A stretch of DNA of 64,000 nucleotides from Bacillus sp. UNC438CL73TsuS30 (GCF_000482325.1 NZ_KI535295.1:1041060-1105059); one strand, 5' to 3'. Counted from the first letter of the stretch, positions 52,567 to 61,713 are shown. Translations and numbers: made by a program. Notes: generated by a model from the letters alone, not told the origin.

Positions 52567-52682
52567 ATCATCTGAACGCTAGAGCAAAAGGTAAGAAAAT
52601 AGAAGAGATTTATAGATTTACAGAGAGTGAGCTTGGAGTTTTATAGATTTTAAAAAATATAATAAAGAGGGGGTTTTTTTAA

Positions 52683-53891
52683 ATGAAAAAGACTTTATCA
52701 CAGTTTATGCTCCGGACAGGGATTTACAGCGGGTCTAATTCCCGGGCTCTTGTACCAGGCTTGTTGAACGGACTAGGTGCGAAAAGGGTTGTACTTTTTA
52801 GCGATAGAGGTTTAGAAAAAGCGGGCGTGGTTGAAAAAGTTGCTGATATTTTTAAATTAACCGGACATGGAAGAGGTCCGGAGCTTGTTGGCACCTTCCT
52901 TGATATTGCCCAAGACGCAGAAAGTCGCTGTATCAATAAAGCTGTGCAGTATACAAGAGAGGTTGGCGCAGATGCGTTATTAGCTGTCGGCGGTGGAAGC
53001 GTAATGGATACGGTAAAAGGGGTAAAATATGCGATGCATAAAGGGTTAGCGGATATTAAGGAAGCGATTCCCGGAGGGGTTTTGTATGAATCGTTTCCGA
53101 AGGCCGGCTTCATTCCCATTCCACATATTGCAATACCGACGACGGCAGGTACAGGTTCCGAGGTTTCACCGATTGCGGTTATTTTTAATGAAGAAATTCA
53201 AATGAAGACCAATATTATCCATCCATTTATTAATGCAGACATGGCAATTTTGGATCCCGATTTAACGGTCGGGCTGCCACCGGCTATTACTGCCTTTACC
53301 GGGTTTGATGCATTAACACATGCCATTGAGGCGCTTGTCTCACCAACTGCAACGGCCTTAACGGATGCACAGGCACTTCATGCGATTCGCTTAATTGAAA
53401 AAAATCTTCCTGTTGCTGTTGCAGATGGCGGGAATATTGAGGCAAGAATGAATTTACTTCATGCAAGTTTAATGGGAATTACCGCATTTAGTTTTGCTTT
53501 GAATGCAATTCCGGTCCATAATTTGGCACATGCTTACGGGGCACTGTTCAGAATTCCACATGGGTTGGCTAATGCAGTGTTTTTACCGGTAGTGATGGAG
53601 TATATTCCGCAGTTGTATTTACCGAAAGTGGCTGAGCTCGCAGAGGCATTGCGAGTGGATGTGAGGGGGGATACTGCAGAAGCGGCCTTGGCAAAGGTTG
53701 TCGAAAAAATTAGGGTAATGCAGCATAAGGTTGGTCTTCCAGCTGATTTTAAAGATTACCAGATTTCTGAAGAGGCTCTAAAGCAAACCATTCCTGCGGT
53801 GATGAAGGATCCAGCCGCTGCGAGCTTCCCAATGTCGAAAGAATTAATAGCAGCGATTGGACAGATAGTGGTCCCGATAGGTGTGAAGTAG
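52683..53891 (+). CDS. Iron-containing alcohol dehydrogenase
   Basis: A 402-residue type III alcohol dehydrogenase. LLAVGGGSVMDTVKG binds NAD, and IAIPTTAGTGSEVSPIAV follows. Metal ligands are expected in FDALTHAIEA and in NLAHAYGALFRIPHGLANAV. With the CoA ligase beside it, it may start the use of an alcohol (alcohol to aldehyde). No aldehyde dehydrogenase gene is present in the cluster. AGAGGGGG precedes the start. Confidence 0.92.
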   Translation: MKKTLSQFMLRTGIYSGSNSRALVPGLLNGLGAKRVVLFSDRGLEKAGVVEKVADIFKLTGHGRGPELVGTFLDIAQDAESRCINKAVQYTREVGADALLAVGGGSVMDTVKGVKYAMHKGLADIKEAIPGGVLYESFPKAGFIPIPHIAIPTTAGTGSEVSPIAVIFNEEIQMKTNIIHPFINADMAILDPDLTVGLPPAITAFTGFDALTHAIEALVSPTATALTDAQALHAIRLIEKNLPVAVADGGNIEARMNLLHASLMGITAFSFALNAIPVHNLAHAYGALFRIPHGLANAVFLPVVMEYIPQLYLPKVAELAEALRVDVRGDTAEAALAKVVEKIRVMQHKVGLPADFKDYQISEEALKQTIPAVMKDPAAASFPMSKELIAAIGQIVVPIGVK

Positions 53892-53907
53892 ATTGATCTT
53901 GTGAAAT

Positions 53908-53945
53908 GCACATGGCGTATTTTGATGCTATGTGCTTTTTTGTTT
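53908..53945 (+). terminator. Terminator after the alcohol dehydrogenase
   Basis: GCACATGGC/GCTATGTGC (one G-U) followed by TTTTTTGTTTTT. Confidence 0.85.
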
Positions 53946-54104
53946 TTGAACAAGGATGGAGACCTCTAGTGCAGAAACTCCATAAATCTTAGTAAAACAG
54001 TCAGATTTATTTTGTATCTTCCTTCAGAATATTATATAATTTTCGTTAGGGTCATCCCCCAAGGGGCTTGTCCGTATATTTTATTCAGTTAAGGAGTAAT
54101 TCAG

Positions 54105-55043
54105 ATGGAAAAAGTTTTGATTTTCGGGCACAAAAATCCCGACACAGACACAATTTGCTCAGCAATAGCATATGCAGACCTAAAGAAACAACTAGGACAG
54201 GATGTTGAACCAGTCCGCTTAGGTGAAATTAATGGCGAAACTCAATATGCTTTAAACTATTTCAACGCTGAAGCACCTCGCTTAGTAGAAACGGTTGCAA
54301 GTGAAGTAAATTCAGTCATCCTTGTTGACCACAACGAACGCCAGCAAAGTGCTAACGATATTACCGATGTTCGTGTACTAGAAGTAATTGACCATCACCG
54401 CATCGCTAACTTTGAAACAAGCGACCCATTATACTATCGCTGCGAACCAGTCGGATGTACCGCAACCATTTTAAACAAAATGTACAAAGAAAACGGCAAA
54501 CAAATCAGCAAAGAAGTTGCAGGTCTTATGCTTTCTGCTATTATTTCTGACTCTTTATTATTCAAATCACCAACTTGCACAGAACAAGACGTTGCTGCAG
54601 CACGTGAATTGGCTGAAATCGCTGGCGTAGATGCCGATACATATGGTTTAGAAATGTTAAAAGCCGGTGCCGATTTAAGCGACAAAACCATTGAACAACT
54701 TATTTCACTTGACGCAAAAGAATTCGAAATGGGTTCTAGCAAAGTAGAAATTGCACAAGTCAATGCAGTTGATACAGACGAAGTCCTTTCACGTAAAGAG
54801 GAATTAGAAGCAGCGATTTCAAAAATTGTTGCTGAAAAGAACTTAGATCTGTTCTTGTTTGTTGTTACAGATATACTAACAAACGATTCAGTTGGACTAG
54901 CGATCGGAAGCAAAGCAAGTGCGGTTGAAAAAGCCTATAATGTAACGCTTTCTGATAATACAGCTGTATTAAAGGGCGTTGTTTCCCGTAAAAAGCAAAT
55001 CGTCCCTGTTTTAACAGATATTTTTAACAAAGGCGAATTTTAA
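54105..55043 (+). CDS. ppaC: Manganese-dependent inorganic pyrophosphatase (family II)
   Basis: A 312-residue DHH-family pyrophosphatase. [13 protein letters not shown] at the N-terminus and the DHHR motif in [10 protein letters not shown] supply the Mn-binding His/Asp residues. The C-terminal SRKKQIVP carries the substrate-binding SRKK. It hydrolyses PPi to drive biosynthesis. AAGGAG precedes the start, and the gene stands alone. In the upstream region TCCCCCAAGGGG near 54054-54065 is a short palindrome of unknown meaning. Confidence 0.96.
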   Translation: MEKVLIFGHKNPDTDTICSAIAYADLKKQLGQDVEPVRLGEINGETQYALNYFNAEAPRLVETVASEVNSVILVDHNERQQSANDITDVRVLEVIDHHRIANFETSDPLYYRCEPVGCTATILNKMYKENGKQISKEVAGLMLSAIISDSLLFKSPTCTEQDVAAARELAEIAGVDADTYGLEMLKAGADLSDKTIEQLISLDAKEFEMGSSKVEIAQVNAVDTDEVLSRKEELEAAISKIVAEKNLDLFLFVVTDILTNDSVGLAIGSKASAVEKAYNVTLSDNTAVLKGVVSRKKQIVPVLTDIFNKGEF

Positions 55044-55047
55044 GAAG

Positions 55048-55084
55048 AAAACCCATCATGTGTAAGCATGATGGGTTTTTTATT
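55048..55084 (+). terminator. Terminator after ppaC
   Basis: A perfect 13-bp stem AAAACCCATCATG/CATGATGGGTTTT followed by T's. Confidence 0.93.
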
Positions 55085-55090
55085 GAATCT

Positions 55091-55546
55091 TCATTTACTC
55101 TCTTCCTTTTTATCATTTCTTAATAAGAATGTAAGCGGCTGTTCAGAGCCAGTCATTAATTTGTACACATAAGTTGAGGTGACCTTATAACCATCCTCAA
55201 TTTTTGTCGCCAAGTAATTGGTTCTTTCAAACAGTATTGAACGAATATGGTTTATTTGGCGCAGTATTTTCTCTGTTAATGCTTCCTGGCGATCAAGTCG
55301 AGTCAATACTTGATTAAGCATATCCATCATCATCTGCTCATCATGTTCAATATCAGTACGTAAATTGACATTTTTTTCATCCATCGTTTTCATTATATGG
55401 TTGAACATTCTTTCCAATTCTTTTTTCTGTTCTTCTAAAAGATCAGCTAATGCATCATTTCGGGAAAATTGTTGATTGGGTTCCTGGATGGACTCAGTGT
55501 TTTTATAAAGCTCAGGGAACTTGTTATGATCAAAATATAAACCCAT
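55091..55546 (-). CDS. Conserved-looking coiled-coil protein of unknown function
   Basis: A 151-residue hydrophilic protein without signal peptide or membrane helix. Heptad-like helices run from about residue 35 to 115, with the EEQKKELERMF and VLTRLDRQEALTEKILRQI segments suggesting a coiled coil. The N-terminus MGLYFDHNKFPELY is distinctive. A GGAGGAGG-like site precedes the start. I do not recognise the family and assign no function. Confidence 0.75.
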   Translation of the reverse strand: MGLYFDHNKFPELYKNTESIQEPNQQFSRNDALADLLEEQKKELERMFNHIMKTMDEKNVNLRTDIEHDEQMMMDMLNQVLTRLDRQEALTEKILRQINHIRSILFERTNYLATKIEDGYKVTSTYVYKLMTGSEQPLTFLLRNDKKEESK

Positions 55547-55706
55547 GATTATACCTCCTCCCCTCCAGTATTTTTTGTGTTATTCTATGCATTAAATTAC
55601 AGAGTGGGACGATGGTTTTTCCATTCTTGACGAAGGAGAAAGGAAACAGATAGCGAATTTATTAGAAATTGACAATAAATATAAAGTCAATTCACGAAGG
55701 AGGGTA

Positions 55707-56207
55707 ATGATGGAAATCAGACAATTAAATTCTATGGATGCAGGGCAATATCAGAATCTGCGCTTAGAAGCGTTACAAAAAGATCCTGAAGCCTTTGCTT
55801 CAAGCTATGAGGAAGAAAAGGAATACACCCTTGAAACCTATGCAGATCGATTGAAATCCGAAAATGTTTTTACTTATGGAGCATTTGAGAATGACAAGCT
55901 GTGTGGGGTTGTAACACTCGTAAGGGAAACAAAGCGAAAAACAAGGCATAAAGTCACTATTTTCGCCATGTACGTTTCCCCTGAAATACGGAAAATGGGA
56001 GTAGGGAAACGATTAATGGAGGCAGCCATTGAAAAAGCAAAACAAATGGGCGGTGTTGAGCAAATTACTCTAACTGTTGTATCCACCAATGAATCTGCAA
56101 AAAAGCTTTATCATTTATACGGGTTTGAGACTTTTGGCCTTGAGAAACGATCGGAAAAAATTGATCAAACGTATTATGATGAGGAATATATGGTGTTGTT
56201 TTTATAA
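55707..56207 (+). CDS. GNAT-family N-acetyltransferase
   Basis: A 166-residue GNAT protein. FAMYVSPEIRKMGVGKRLMEAAIEKA contains the acetyl-CoA pyrophosphate-binding Q/RxxGxG/A motif (RKMGVG), and ITLTVVSTNESAKKLYHLYGFE is the C-terminal motif B. The substrate is unknown. It converges on an N-succinylamino-acid racemase-like gene; some such racemases partner with GNAT succinyltransferases, but the opposite orientation weakens that link. GAAGGAGGG precedes the start, where two ATGs are in tandem. Confidence 0.9.
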   Translation: MMEIRQLNSMDAGQYQNLRLEALQKDPEAFASSYEEEKEYTLETYADRLKSENVFTYGAFENDKLCGVVTLVRETKRKTRHKVTIFAMYVSPEIRKMGVGKRLMEAAIEKAKQMGGVEQITLTVVSTNESAKKLYHLYGFETFGLEKRSEKIDQTYYDEEYMVLFL

Positions 56208-56210
56208 TAG

Positions 56211-56245
56211 AAAAAGCCAGGATCAATCAAAATCCTGGCATTTTT
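56211..56245. terminator. Bidirectional terminator
   Basis: GCCAGGAT/ATCCTGGC with A5 and T5 flanks between convergent genes. Confidence 0.9.
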
Positions 56246-56248
56246 CAA

Positions 56249-57358
56249 TCAACGATATGTCTTACTATATAAAGTAAAGCTATCGATTTTTTCCATACTT
56301 GGCTTATAGCCCATTCCAGGACCGTCCGGAACCGTGATGGTACCACTTTCGGCGATAACCTCTGGTTCAATAATATCTTCTGCCCAGTAAAGTGCAGAAC
56401 CTGCTGTGTCTCCAGGCAGTGTAAAGTTTGGCAGGGAAGTCAAAGCGATATTATGAGCCCTGCCAATTCCTGACTCAAGCATCCCGCCACACCATACTGG
56501 TACATTATGTGCCATACAATAATCATGGATTTTCTTTGCTTCGGTCAATCCTCCAACCCGGCCCACTTTGATATTGATAATTTTACAGCTTCCAAGCTTT
56601 AATGCCTTGTGTGTATCTGCTAATGAATGGATGCTCTCGTCCAGGCAAATCGGTGTTTTTAATTTTGCTTGAAGCTCCGCATGATCAATAATATCATTAT
56701 AGGCTAAGGGCTGTTCAATCATCATTAAGTTATAGTCATCCAGTGCGGTTAACAGGTCCATATCGTTTAAAGTGTAGGCCGAATTTGCATCCGCCATTAG
56801 CGGGATATCTGGATATACCTTGCGAACCTTGTCAATTAATTCAACGTCCCAGCCTGGCTTAATTTTTAATTTGAAGCGTTTATAGCCTTCCAAGCGGCGC
56901 TGATCAATCACCTTTAGCGTATCTTCAATGGAGTCTTTAATGCCAATACTGACACCGACATCAATAGTTTTCTTCGTTCCGCCAAGAGCACTTGCAAGAG
57001 AAGTGTTTTGTTCCCTGGCATATAAATCCCATGCAGCCATTTCCAAACTAGCCTTTGCCATGTAATTTCCGCGAATATGAGCAAAGAGTTTTTCTGAGAT
57101 CTCATTGGGATGACTGAACTCACGATTTAATAAAAGCGGCATTAAAAAATCCTCAAGCATATGCCAATTCGTTTTTACTGTTTCCTCATTATAGTAGGGG
57201 GTAGGCATGGCGACATTTTCGGCCCACCCGGTTAGACCATCCTCGTTTTTCACTTCGACAAGAATAAAATCCCGATCTTTTTCTTCTCCGAAGCTGGTGA
57301 CAAAAGGATAAAGTAAATCCATTTTTAAATGCCTTAAAGTGATTTCTTTTATTTTCAT
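56249..57358 (-). CDS. o-Succinylbenzoate synthase / N-succinylamino acid racemase family enolase
   Basis: A 369-residue muconate-lactonizing-subgroup enolase. The catalytic lysines are in FKLKIKPGWD and IINIKVGRVGG, with metal ligands in MADANSAYT, MIEQPL and ICLDES. Bacillaceae members often have both OSBS and N-succinylamino acid racemase activity. The other menaquinone genes are absent, while an amino acid permease and an RpiR regulator precede it on the same strand. That context favours NSAR, the D-to-L amino acid conversion route, over MenC. The two cannot be separated from the sequence alone. Confidence 0.85.
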   Translation of the reverse strand: MKIKEITLRHLKMDLLYPFVTSFGEEKDRDFILVEVKNEDGLTGWAENVAMPTPYYNEETVKTNWHMLEDFLMPLLLNREFSHPNEISEKLFAHIRGNYMAKASLEMAAWDLYAREQNTSLASALGGTKKTIDVGVSIGIKDSIEDTLKVIDQRRLEGYKRFKLKIKPGWDVELIDKVRKVYPDIPLMADANSAYTLNDMDLLTALDDYNLMMIEQPLAYNDIIDHAELQAKLKTPICLDESIHSLADTHKALKLGSCKIINIKVGRVGGLTEAKKIHDYCMAHNVPVWCGGMLESGIGRAHNIALTSLPNFTLPGDTAGSALYWAEDIIEPEVIAESGTITVPDGPGMGYKPSMEKIDSFTLYSKTYR

Positions 57359-57399
57359 AGCTTTTTCATTCTCCTTTCCTTCATTATGCTTAGTATGTA

Positions 57400-57434
57400 A
57401 AAAAGGCTAACGCCTTGCAATAACAAGGCGTTAG
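57400..57434 (-). terminator. Terminator between permease and racemase genes
   Basis: A perfect 11-bp stem CTAACGCCTTG/CAAGGCGTTAG with a T-run on the minus strand. It lies in the short gap between the lysP-like gene and the racemase gene, so the latter may be expressed mainly by read-through or at a lower level. Confidence 0.88.
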
Positions 57435-57443
57435 GGGAAAAAA

Positions 57444-58931
57444 TTATTCTCTACTGAAATCTGCCTCTTTTAGTGGAACCATTTTCGTTCTTTTTACTAA
57501 TTTATAGCCTAAATAGCCGGCAATAAATAATGGCAATCCAATATAGGAAACAAGTATACCATACCAGTCGATTTTATCACCAATAAACGCACCATAATTG
57601 GTCCCAAGCGTAGCAACTAAGCAAAGGATTGTTGCTAAAATTGGTCCTAATGGGAACCATTTTGCTACATATGGAAGATCCTTCATATCTTTTCCTTGTG
57701 CTTTATACGCTTTTCTGAAGCGCATGTGGGTAATTGAAATACCTAACCAAGACAGGTAACCGGCTAAACCTGCTGCATTTAATAGCCAATTATACACTGT
57801 ACCATCTCCGAAAAGGGAGGTTAAGAAGCAAAGCATTCCTACAAGTGTAGTAGCGTAAAGGGCGTTAACTGGTACACCGCCCTTATTTACTTTTTTCAAG
57901 AATGCTGGCGCTTTACCTTCTTCAGCCAATGTCCAAAGGACACGGGAACCTACGTATAAGGATGAGTTACCTGCTGATAAAACGGATGTAAGGATGACAG
58001 CGTTCATTGCAGCAGCAGCAAACGCTAACCCCGCATGTTTAAATACAAGAGTAAAAGGACTGACAGCAATATTTTCTAAGTCGCCGCCTAATAAGTTTGG
58101 ATCCTTATAGCTAATTAAACAGCCGATAACGAAAATTGCTAAAACGTAGAATAAAAGAATGCGCCAGAAAATTTGTTTAATAGCTCTTGGCATATCTTTC
58201 TCAGGGTTTTCACTTTCTCCGGCTGCAACCCCGACCATTTCTGTTCCTTGAAAGGCAAAACCTACGACCATAAATACACTGAAAATGGATAAGAGCCCGC
58301 CGTGGAATGGTGCATCACCTTTCGTAAGGTTTTCAAATCCACCGGTAGAACCTTTCATAATTCCAAAAATCATTAATAAACCAACAACAATGAAAAGAAT
58401 AATCGTTGCAACTTTGATAATTGAGAACCAGAATTCTGATTCACCGTAACCTTTAACTGATAAAACATTTAAGCCGAAAATGATAACTAGGAAGCTCGCA
58501 CTCCAAACAATACCTGGTACATTAGGAAGCCAGTATTTCATAATTAAAGCGGATGCGGATAATTCCAGTGCAAGAATAATTGCGTTATTATACCAATAAT
58601 TCCAACCAACCGCGAAACCTAAAGCTGGGTCAACAAATCTAGCAGTATACGTACTAAAAGAACCGGAAATAGGAATAAATGCAGCCATTTCGGCAAGGCT
58701 GGCCATAAGGAAATATACCATGATTCCTGCAATTAGATAGGCAGCAATTGCTCCCCCCGGGCCAGCATCATGAATGGTCGCGCCGCTTGCTAAAAACAAA
58801 CCGGTCCCAATTGTTCCACCCATGGCAATCATCGTTAAATGTCTGGTTTTCAGTTTTCTTTCCAAATGTTCATGTTGAACAGCTTGTCCCATTTGTTCTG
58901 ATGTCTGAAACTTCTTTGCAGTATTTGACAT
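57444..58931 (-). CDS. Amino acid permease, LysP-like (AAT family)
   Basis: A 495-residue APC-superfamily permease of the AAT type with twelve helices. LKTRHLTMIAMGGTIGTGLFLASG is the family N-terminal signature; FQGTEMVGVAAGESENPEKDMPRAI follows helix 6, and the gene ends in a basic/acidic tail. The set of motifs is close to lysine permease LysP, but the substrate is not certain. It lies downstream of an RpiR-family regulator gene and upstream of the racemase. Confidence 0.87.
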   Translation of the reverse strand: MSNTAKKFQTSEQMGQAVQHEHLERKLKTRHLTMIAMGGTIGTGLFLASGATIHDAGPGGAIAAYLIAGIMVYFLMASLAEMAAFIPISGSFSTYTARFVDPALGFAVGWNYWYNNAIILALELSASALIMKYWLPNVPGIVWSASFLVIIFGLNVLSVKGYGESEFWFSIIKVATIILFIVVGLLMIFGIMKGSTGGFENLTKGDAPFHGGLLSIFSVFMVVGFAFQGTEMVGVAAGESENPEKDMPRAIKQIFWRILLFYVLAIFVIGCLISYKDPNLLGGDLENIAVSPFTLVFKHAGLAFAAAAMNAVILTSVLSAGNSSLYVGSRVLWTLAEEGKAPAFLKKVNKGGVPVNALYATTLVGMLCFLTSLFGDGTVYNWLLNAAGLAGYLSWLGISITHMRFRKAYKAQGKDMKDLPYVAKWFPLGPILATILCLVATLGTNYGAFIGDKIDWYGILVSYIGLPLFIAGYLGYKLVKRTKMVPLKEADFSRE

Positions 58932-59053
58932 AAAACACCTCTTTTATTTTATTAAATTTTTATACCGGAAACGCAAGGATACGTCCTGGTTAAAATTTTT
59001 TTACGATTAATGAAAAGTTCACCTATAGATGCTAATTGATTTATGTAGTTTAT

Positions 59054-59085
59054 ATTGAAAGACAATTTTTGGAATCGCTTTCAAT
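59054..59085 (-). promoter_or_regulatory. Possible RpiR operator before the permease gene
   Basis: The inverted repeat ATTGAAAG/CTTTCAAT with a 16-base gap lies between the regulator and permease genes. It is a candidate operator for the adjacent RpiR-family protein; this is suggested by position only. Confidence 0.35.
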
Positions 59086-59107
59086 TTTCAACCACTTTCT
59101 TTAAGAT

Positions 59108-59971
59108 TTATTCTTTAAAAACATGAAAGCTTGAATAAAGCATTTCTAGTTTTTGCTGGTGGGAATGGATTCGTTTTTGATCTTTTTGCTGGATTCCTTC
59201 AATAATCAGGTCAAGTAAACTAATGACGGATGCAATCGAATTCACTCCAGTATCGGCATTCTCTTCTGTCGTAACGACTATATCTGAAATCCGCCCAATG
59301 GGTGAGAGGAGGCGGTCCGTAACCGCGATTATCTGAATACCGTGGTTTGCAGCACACTCCGCTATTTTAATCGTTTCATTTGAATAGCGCGGGAATGAAA
59401 AAACGACAACGGCCGAATTTTCTGTAAGATTACAAAATTGCTCGACAAAATTTCCATTAGGAGAACAAAGGTTGACGTTTTCCCTTAAGGTACTAAGCCT
59501 ATAGGAAAACCAGTAGGCTGCAGCGTGGGAAAGACAATATCCTGCAATTAATACTTGGTCTGCCTTGATAAGGGTATCTACTGCATTCCAAATCTCATTA
59601 ATATTCGTTGGATTAAGCATATGTCTTAAAATATGGACTTCATTTTCAATTACCTTTCTAAAGGGATCATTGATTTCTTCTTGTTGATTGCTTTCCAAAG
59701 GCTCCACCTGATGTTGTTGAAGCAATTGATTTTGTATCGTTGTCTGCATGTCACTAAATCCTTCAAAACCTAGTGCAAAAGAAAGTCTAATCACAGTGGT
59801 TTCGCTGACACCAGTTTTTTTTCCAATTTGATACGCTGTTTTGAAGGCAAACTCATCTAGATGTTCAATTAGATAATTGGCCACCTTTTTTTGGCCCGCT
59901 GATAAAGGGGAGAATTTCTCTTTGACCAAAAGCTTAATCGGAAGTTGTTTCATCTCATCCTCCTTCCTCAC
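59108..59971 (-). CDS. RpiR/MurR-family transcriptional regulator
   Basis: A 287-residue regulator. The N-terminal HTH_6 domain has KKVANYLIEHLDEFAFKTAYQIGKKTGVSETTVIRL (split here by family convention), and the C-terminal SIS domain has VLIAGYCLSHAAAYWFSYRL and VVFSFPRYSNETIKIAE. SIS domains of this family usually bind phospho-sugars, but some members control amino acid genes. It is likely to control the permease and racemase genes on the same strand. The SD region CTCCTTCC precedes the start on the complementary strand. Confidence 0.9.
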   Translation of the reverse strand: MRKEDEMKQLPIKLLVKEKFSPLSAGQKKVANYLIEHLDEFAFKTAYQIGKKTGVSETTVIRLSFALGFEGFSDMQTTIQNQLLQQHQVEPLESNQQEEINDPFRKVIENEVHILRHMLNPTNINEIWNAVDTLIKADQVLIAGYCLSHAAAYWFSYRLSTLRENVNLCSPNGNFVEQFCNLTENSAVVVFSFPRYSNETIKIAECAANHGIQIIAVTDRLLSPIGRISDIVVTTEENADTGVNSIASVISLLDLIIEGIQQKDQKRIHSHQQKLEMLYSSFHVFKE

Positions 59972-60168
59972 TTTAGCAGATTAGAGAATTAGTAAGGTAG
60001 TAATTCAGTGAATTAAATCCTTCATTATTTTAATTCTGCTGCATGAAATCCTTTAATACTTAATAAACTATCATATCTTTGCTAAAAATAGAAGAATTAT
60101 TTTTAGTTTTCGGACTTTTTTAATAAAAATCTAATTTATGGTATTTTAAAAAGAGGAGGTGGAAATAA

Positions 60169-60759
60169 ATGAATCGATGCGGCTGGGTAAATCAGGATCC
60201 ATTATATATCGATTATCATGACCACGAATGGGGCGTGCCGGTTTATGATGATCGCCAGCTATTTGAGTATTTGAATCTTGAAGGAGCACAGGCAGGGTTA
60301 AGCTGGTATACGATTTTAAAGAAACGAACCAATTACCGGAAGGCATTCGACAACTTTGAGGCAGAAAAAATTGTTGACTATAATGATCGAAAAATTGATG
60401 AGCTGCTAAACAATGAAGGTATCGTCAGAAATAAATTAAAAATCCGCGCAGTTATTACGAATGCGCAAGCATTTATAAATGTGGTGGAGGAATTTGGCTC
60501 GTTCAGTGCCTATATCTGGTCATTTGTCGATGGGAAGCCGATTCAAAATCACTTTAAGGACTTATCAGAAGTACCTGCCACTACCGAAATTAGTGATCGA
60601 CTTAGTAAAGATTTAAAAAAGCGTGGCTTTAAATTTGTCGGCTCAACAATTTGTTATGCTTTTATGCAGGCTGTGGGAATGGTCAACGACCATGTAATGA
60701 CATGTGATTGTTATAAGAAGATAACGCATGAAACACAAAAGGGAACGGGTGAAATTTAA
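60169..60759 (+). CDS. tag: DNA-3-methyladenine glycosylase I
   Basis: A 196-residue Tag protein. It starts with RCGWVNQDPLYIDYHDHEWG, with EAQAGLSW-like LEGAQAGLSWYTIL containing the family Glu/Gln and Trp. GFKFVGSTICYAFMQAVGMVNDH is the C-terminal signature, with zinc-snap residues Cys/His (early Cys, late H and C). It removes 3-methyladenine from DNA. GAGGAGG precedes the start. It stands alone. Confidence 0.96.
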   Translation: MNRCGWVNQDPLYIDYHDHEWGVPVYDDRQLFEYLNLEGAQAGLSWYTILKKRTNYRKAFDNFEAEKIVDYNDRKIDELLNNEGIVRNKLKIRAVITNAQAFINVVEEFGSFSAYIWSFVDGKPIQNHFKDLSEVPATTEISDRLSKDLKKRGFKFVGSTICYAFMQAVGMVNDHVMTCDCYKKITHETQKGTGEI

Positions 60760-60773
60760 CCGGTTCCCTTTTT
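60737..60773 (+). terminator. Terminator after tag
   Basis: AAAAGGGAAC/GTTCCCTTTT overlapping the end of tag, followed by T's. Confidence 0.85.
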
Positions 60774-60777
60774 CTAT

Positions 60778-60972
60778 TTAGGTAGTGTAGGCATACAGTT
60801 TAGTCGTGATTTCTGCAAGCAATCTCTTACTTTCCCGATAATTCCGTTCTCGTTGCTTTTCAACTCTAATTCTCACTGAATGCTTTTGACTATAGACTTG
60901 ATAGCCAACTCCATGAGCCTTGTGCATGGCTTTTTCCATTTCACTCGTGTAATTCAATTCTAATGGATTGAT
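60778..60972 (-). CDS. Small basic protein, possibly with an ATC start
   Basis: An open frame of 64 residues from ATC at 60972, or 53 from ATG at 60939. A strong GGAGGGG (60980-60986) sits seven bases before the ATC, exactly where a start codon should be, and no ATG, GTG or TTG is near it. The ATG at 60939 has only a weak GAGTG. The product is hydrophilic and basic, with RIRVEKQRERNYRESKRLL likely helical. The family is not recognised. A changed start codon, a true AUC start, or a non-functional remnant are all possible. Confidence 0.5.
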   Translation of the reverse strand: MNPLELNYTSEMEKAMHKAHGVGYQVYSQKHSVRIRVEKQRERNYRESKRLLAEITTKLYAYTT

Positions 60973-61241
60973 AAAAAATCCCCTCCGTTAGGTTTTTTAT
61001 TGAACAAATACATCTTACCATCAATGGATTTGTATTCACAAAGCGGATATACCAGTGTATGCCTCCATATCAAGCGCTTAGTAAGAGTGTCAGGAGGTCA
61101 CCTCGTCAATCCTTAAAATAATGGCAGTTTCCTTCCAATATGGGCATGTTTTAGCAATAAAATCATTAAAAGTTCCAAATAATAGGAGTTGCATAGCTGT
61201 TTATTAATAAATACAAATACAACAGAAAGTGGTGCTGCGTT
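60973..61241. other. Intergenic region before the CBS gene
   Basis: About 270 bases holding the ribosome site of the small minus-strand ORF, a T-rich stretch near 60990, and a short palindrome GAGGTCACCTC at 61095-61105. I see no further gene or clear promoter. Confidence 0.4.
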
Positions 61242-61709
61242 ATGAAAGTAAAGGACTTTATGATAACAAGTGTGATTGCCGCCAGTCCCGACGCCACAAT
61301 TAAAGATGTAATGAAAATAATGGTTGAAAGAAAAATCGGCGGTGTGCCCATCATGGATAAGGAAGGGAAATTGCAGGGGATTGTTACGGATGGGGATATT
61401 TTGAGGGCGATTCAACCGGTTGACCGCCGAATTAATGACTATTTTTCTTTTATCAGTTATCATTGGGAACAAAATTTAGAGAGCAAGATTAAAGAGATGG
61501 CGAATCTGAAAATCATAAAAATCGCCAAAACCCATGGTTTGGTAACAGTTTCACCTGAGGATGATGTGAAACAGGTGGTACAACTTTTAGCGAAACACCA
61601 TTTTAAAAAGCTGCCGGTGATTGATCAATACAGTCATGTGCTGGGTGCCATTAGCAGGGGGGATATGATTCGCTGCGTTCAAAACACGGTATTTGATAAG
61701 ATGAGTTAA
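61242..61709 (+). CDS. Paired CBS-domain protein
   Basis: A 155-residue protein made of two CBS motifs (about 1-60 and 80-150). Typical segments are VERKIGGVPIMDKEGKLQGIVTDGDILR and AKHHFKKLPVIDQYSHVLGAISRGDMIR. Such stand-alone pairs bind adenine nucleotides and modulate partners. No partner is visible in the neighbourhood. The ribosome site is weak. The linker between the two motifs (NDYFSFISYHWEQNLES) is longer than in minimal CBS pairs. Confidence 0.9.
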   Translation: MKVKDFMITSVIAASPDATIKDVMKIMVERKIGGVPIMDKEGKLQGIVTDGDILRAIQPVDRRINDYFSFISYHWEQNLESKIKEMANLKIIKIAKTHGLVTVSPEDDVKQVVQLLAKHHFKKLPVIDQYSHVLGAISRGDMIRCVQNTVFDKMS

Positions 61710-61713
61710 AAAT

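Noticed and set aside
54040..54080. TCCCCCAAGGGG palindrome before ppaC considered as a terminator or operator
   Set aside because: The stem is short, there is no T-run after it, and no repeat elsewhere in the window supports an operator.
56249..57358. Firm assignment of the enolase as MenC of menaquinone synthesis
   Set aside because: No other men gene is nearby and the neighbours concern amino acid uptake; the family is known to be promiscuous, so only the family name is given.
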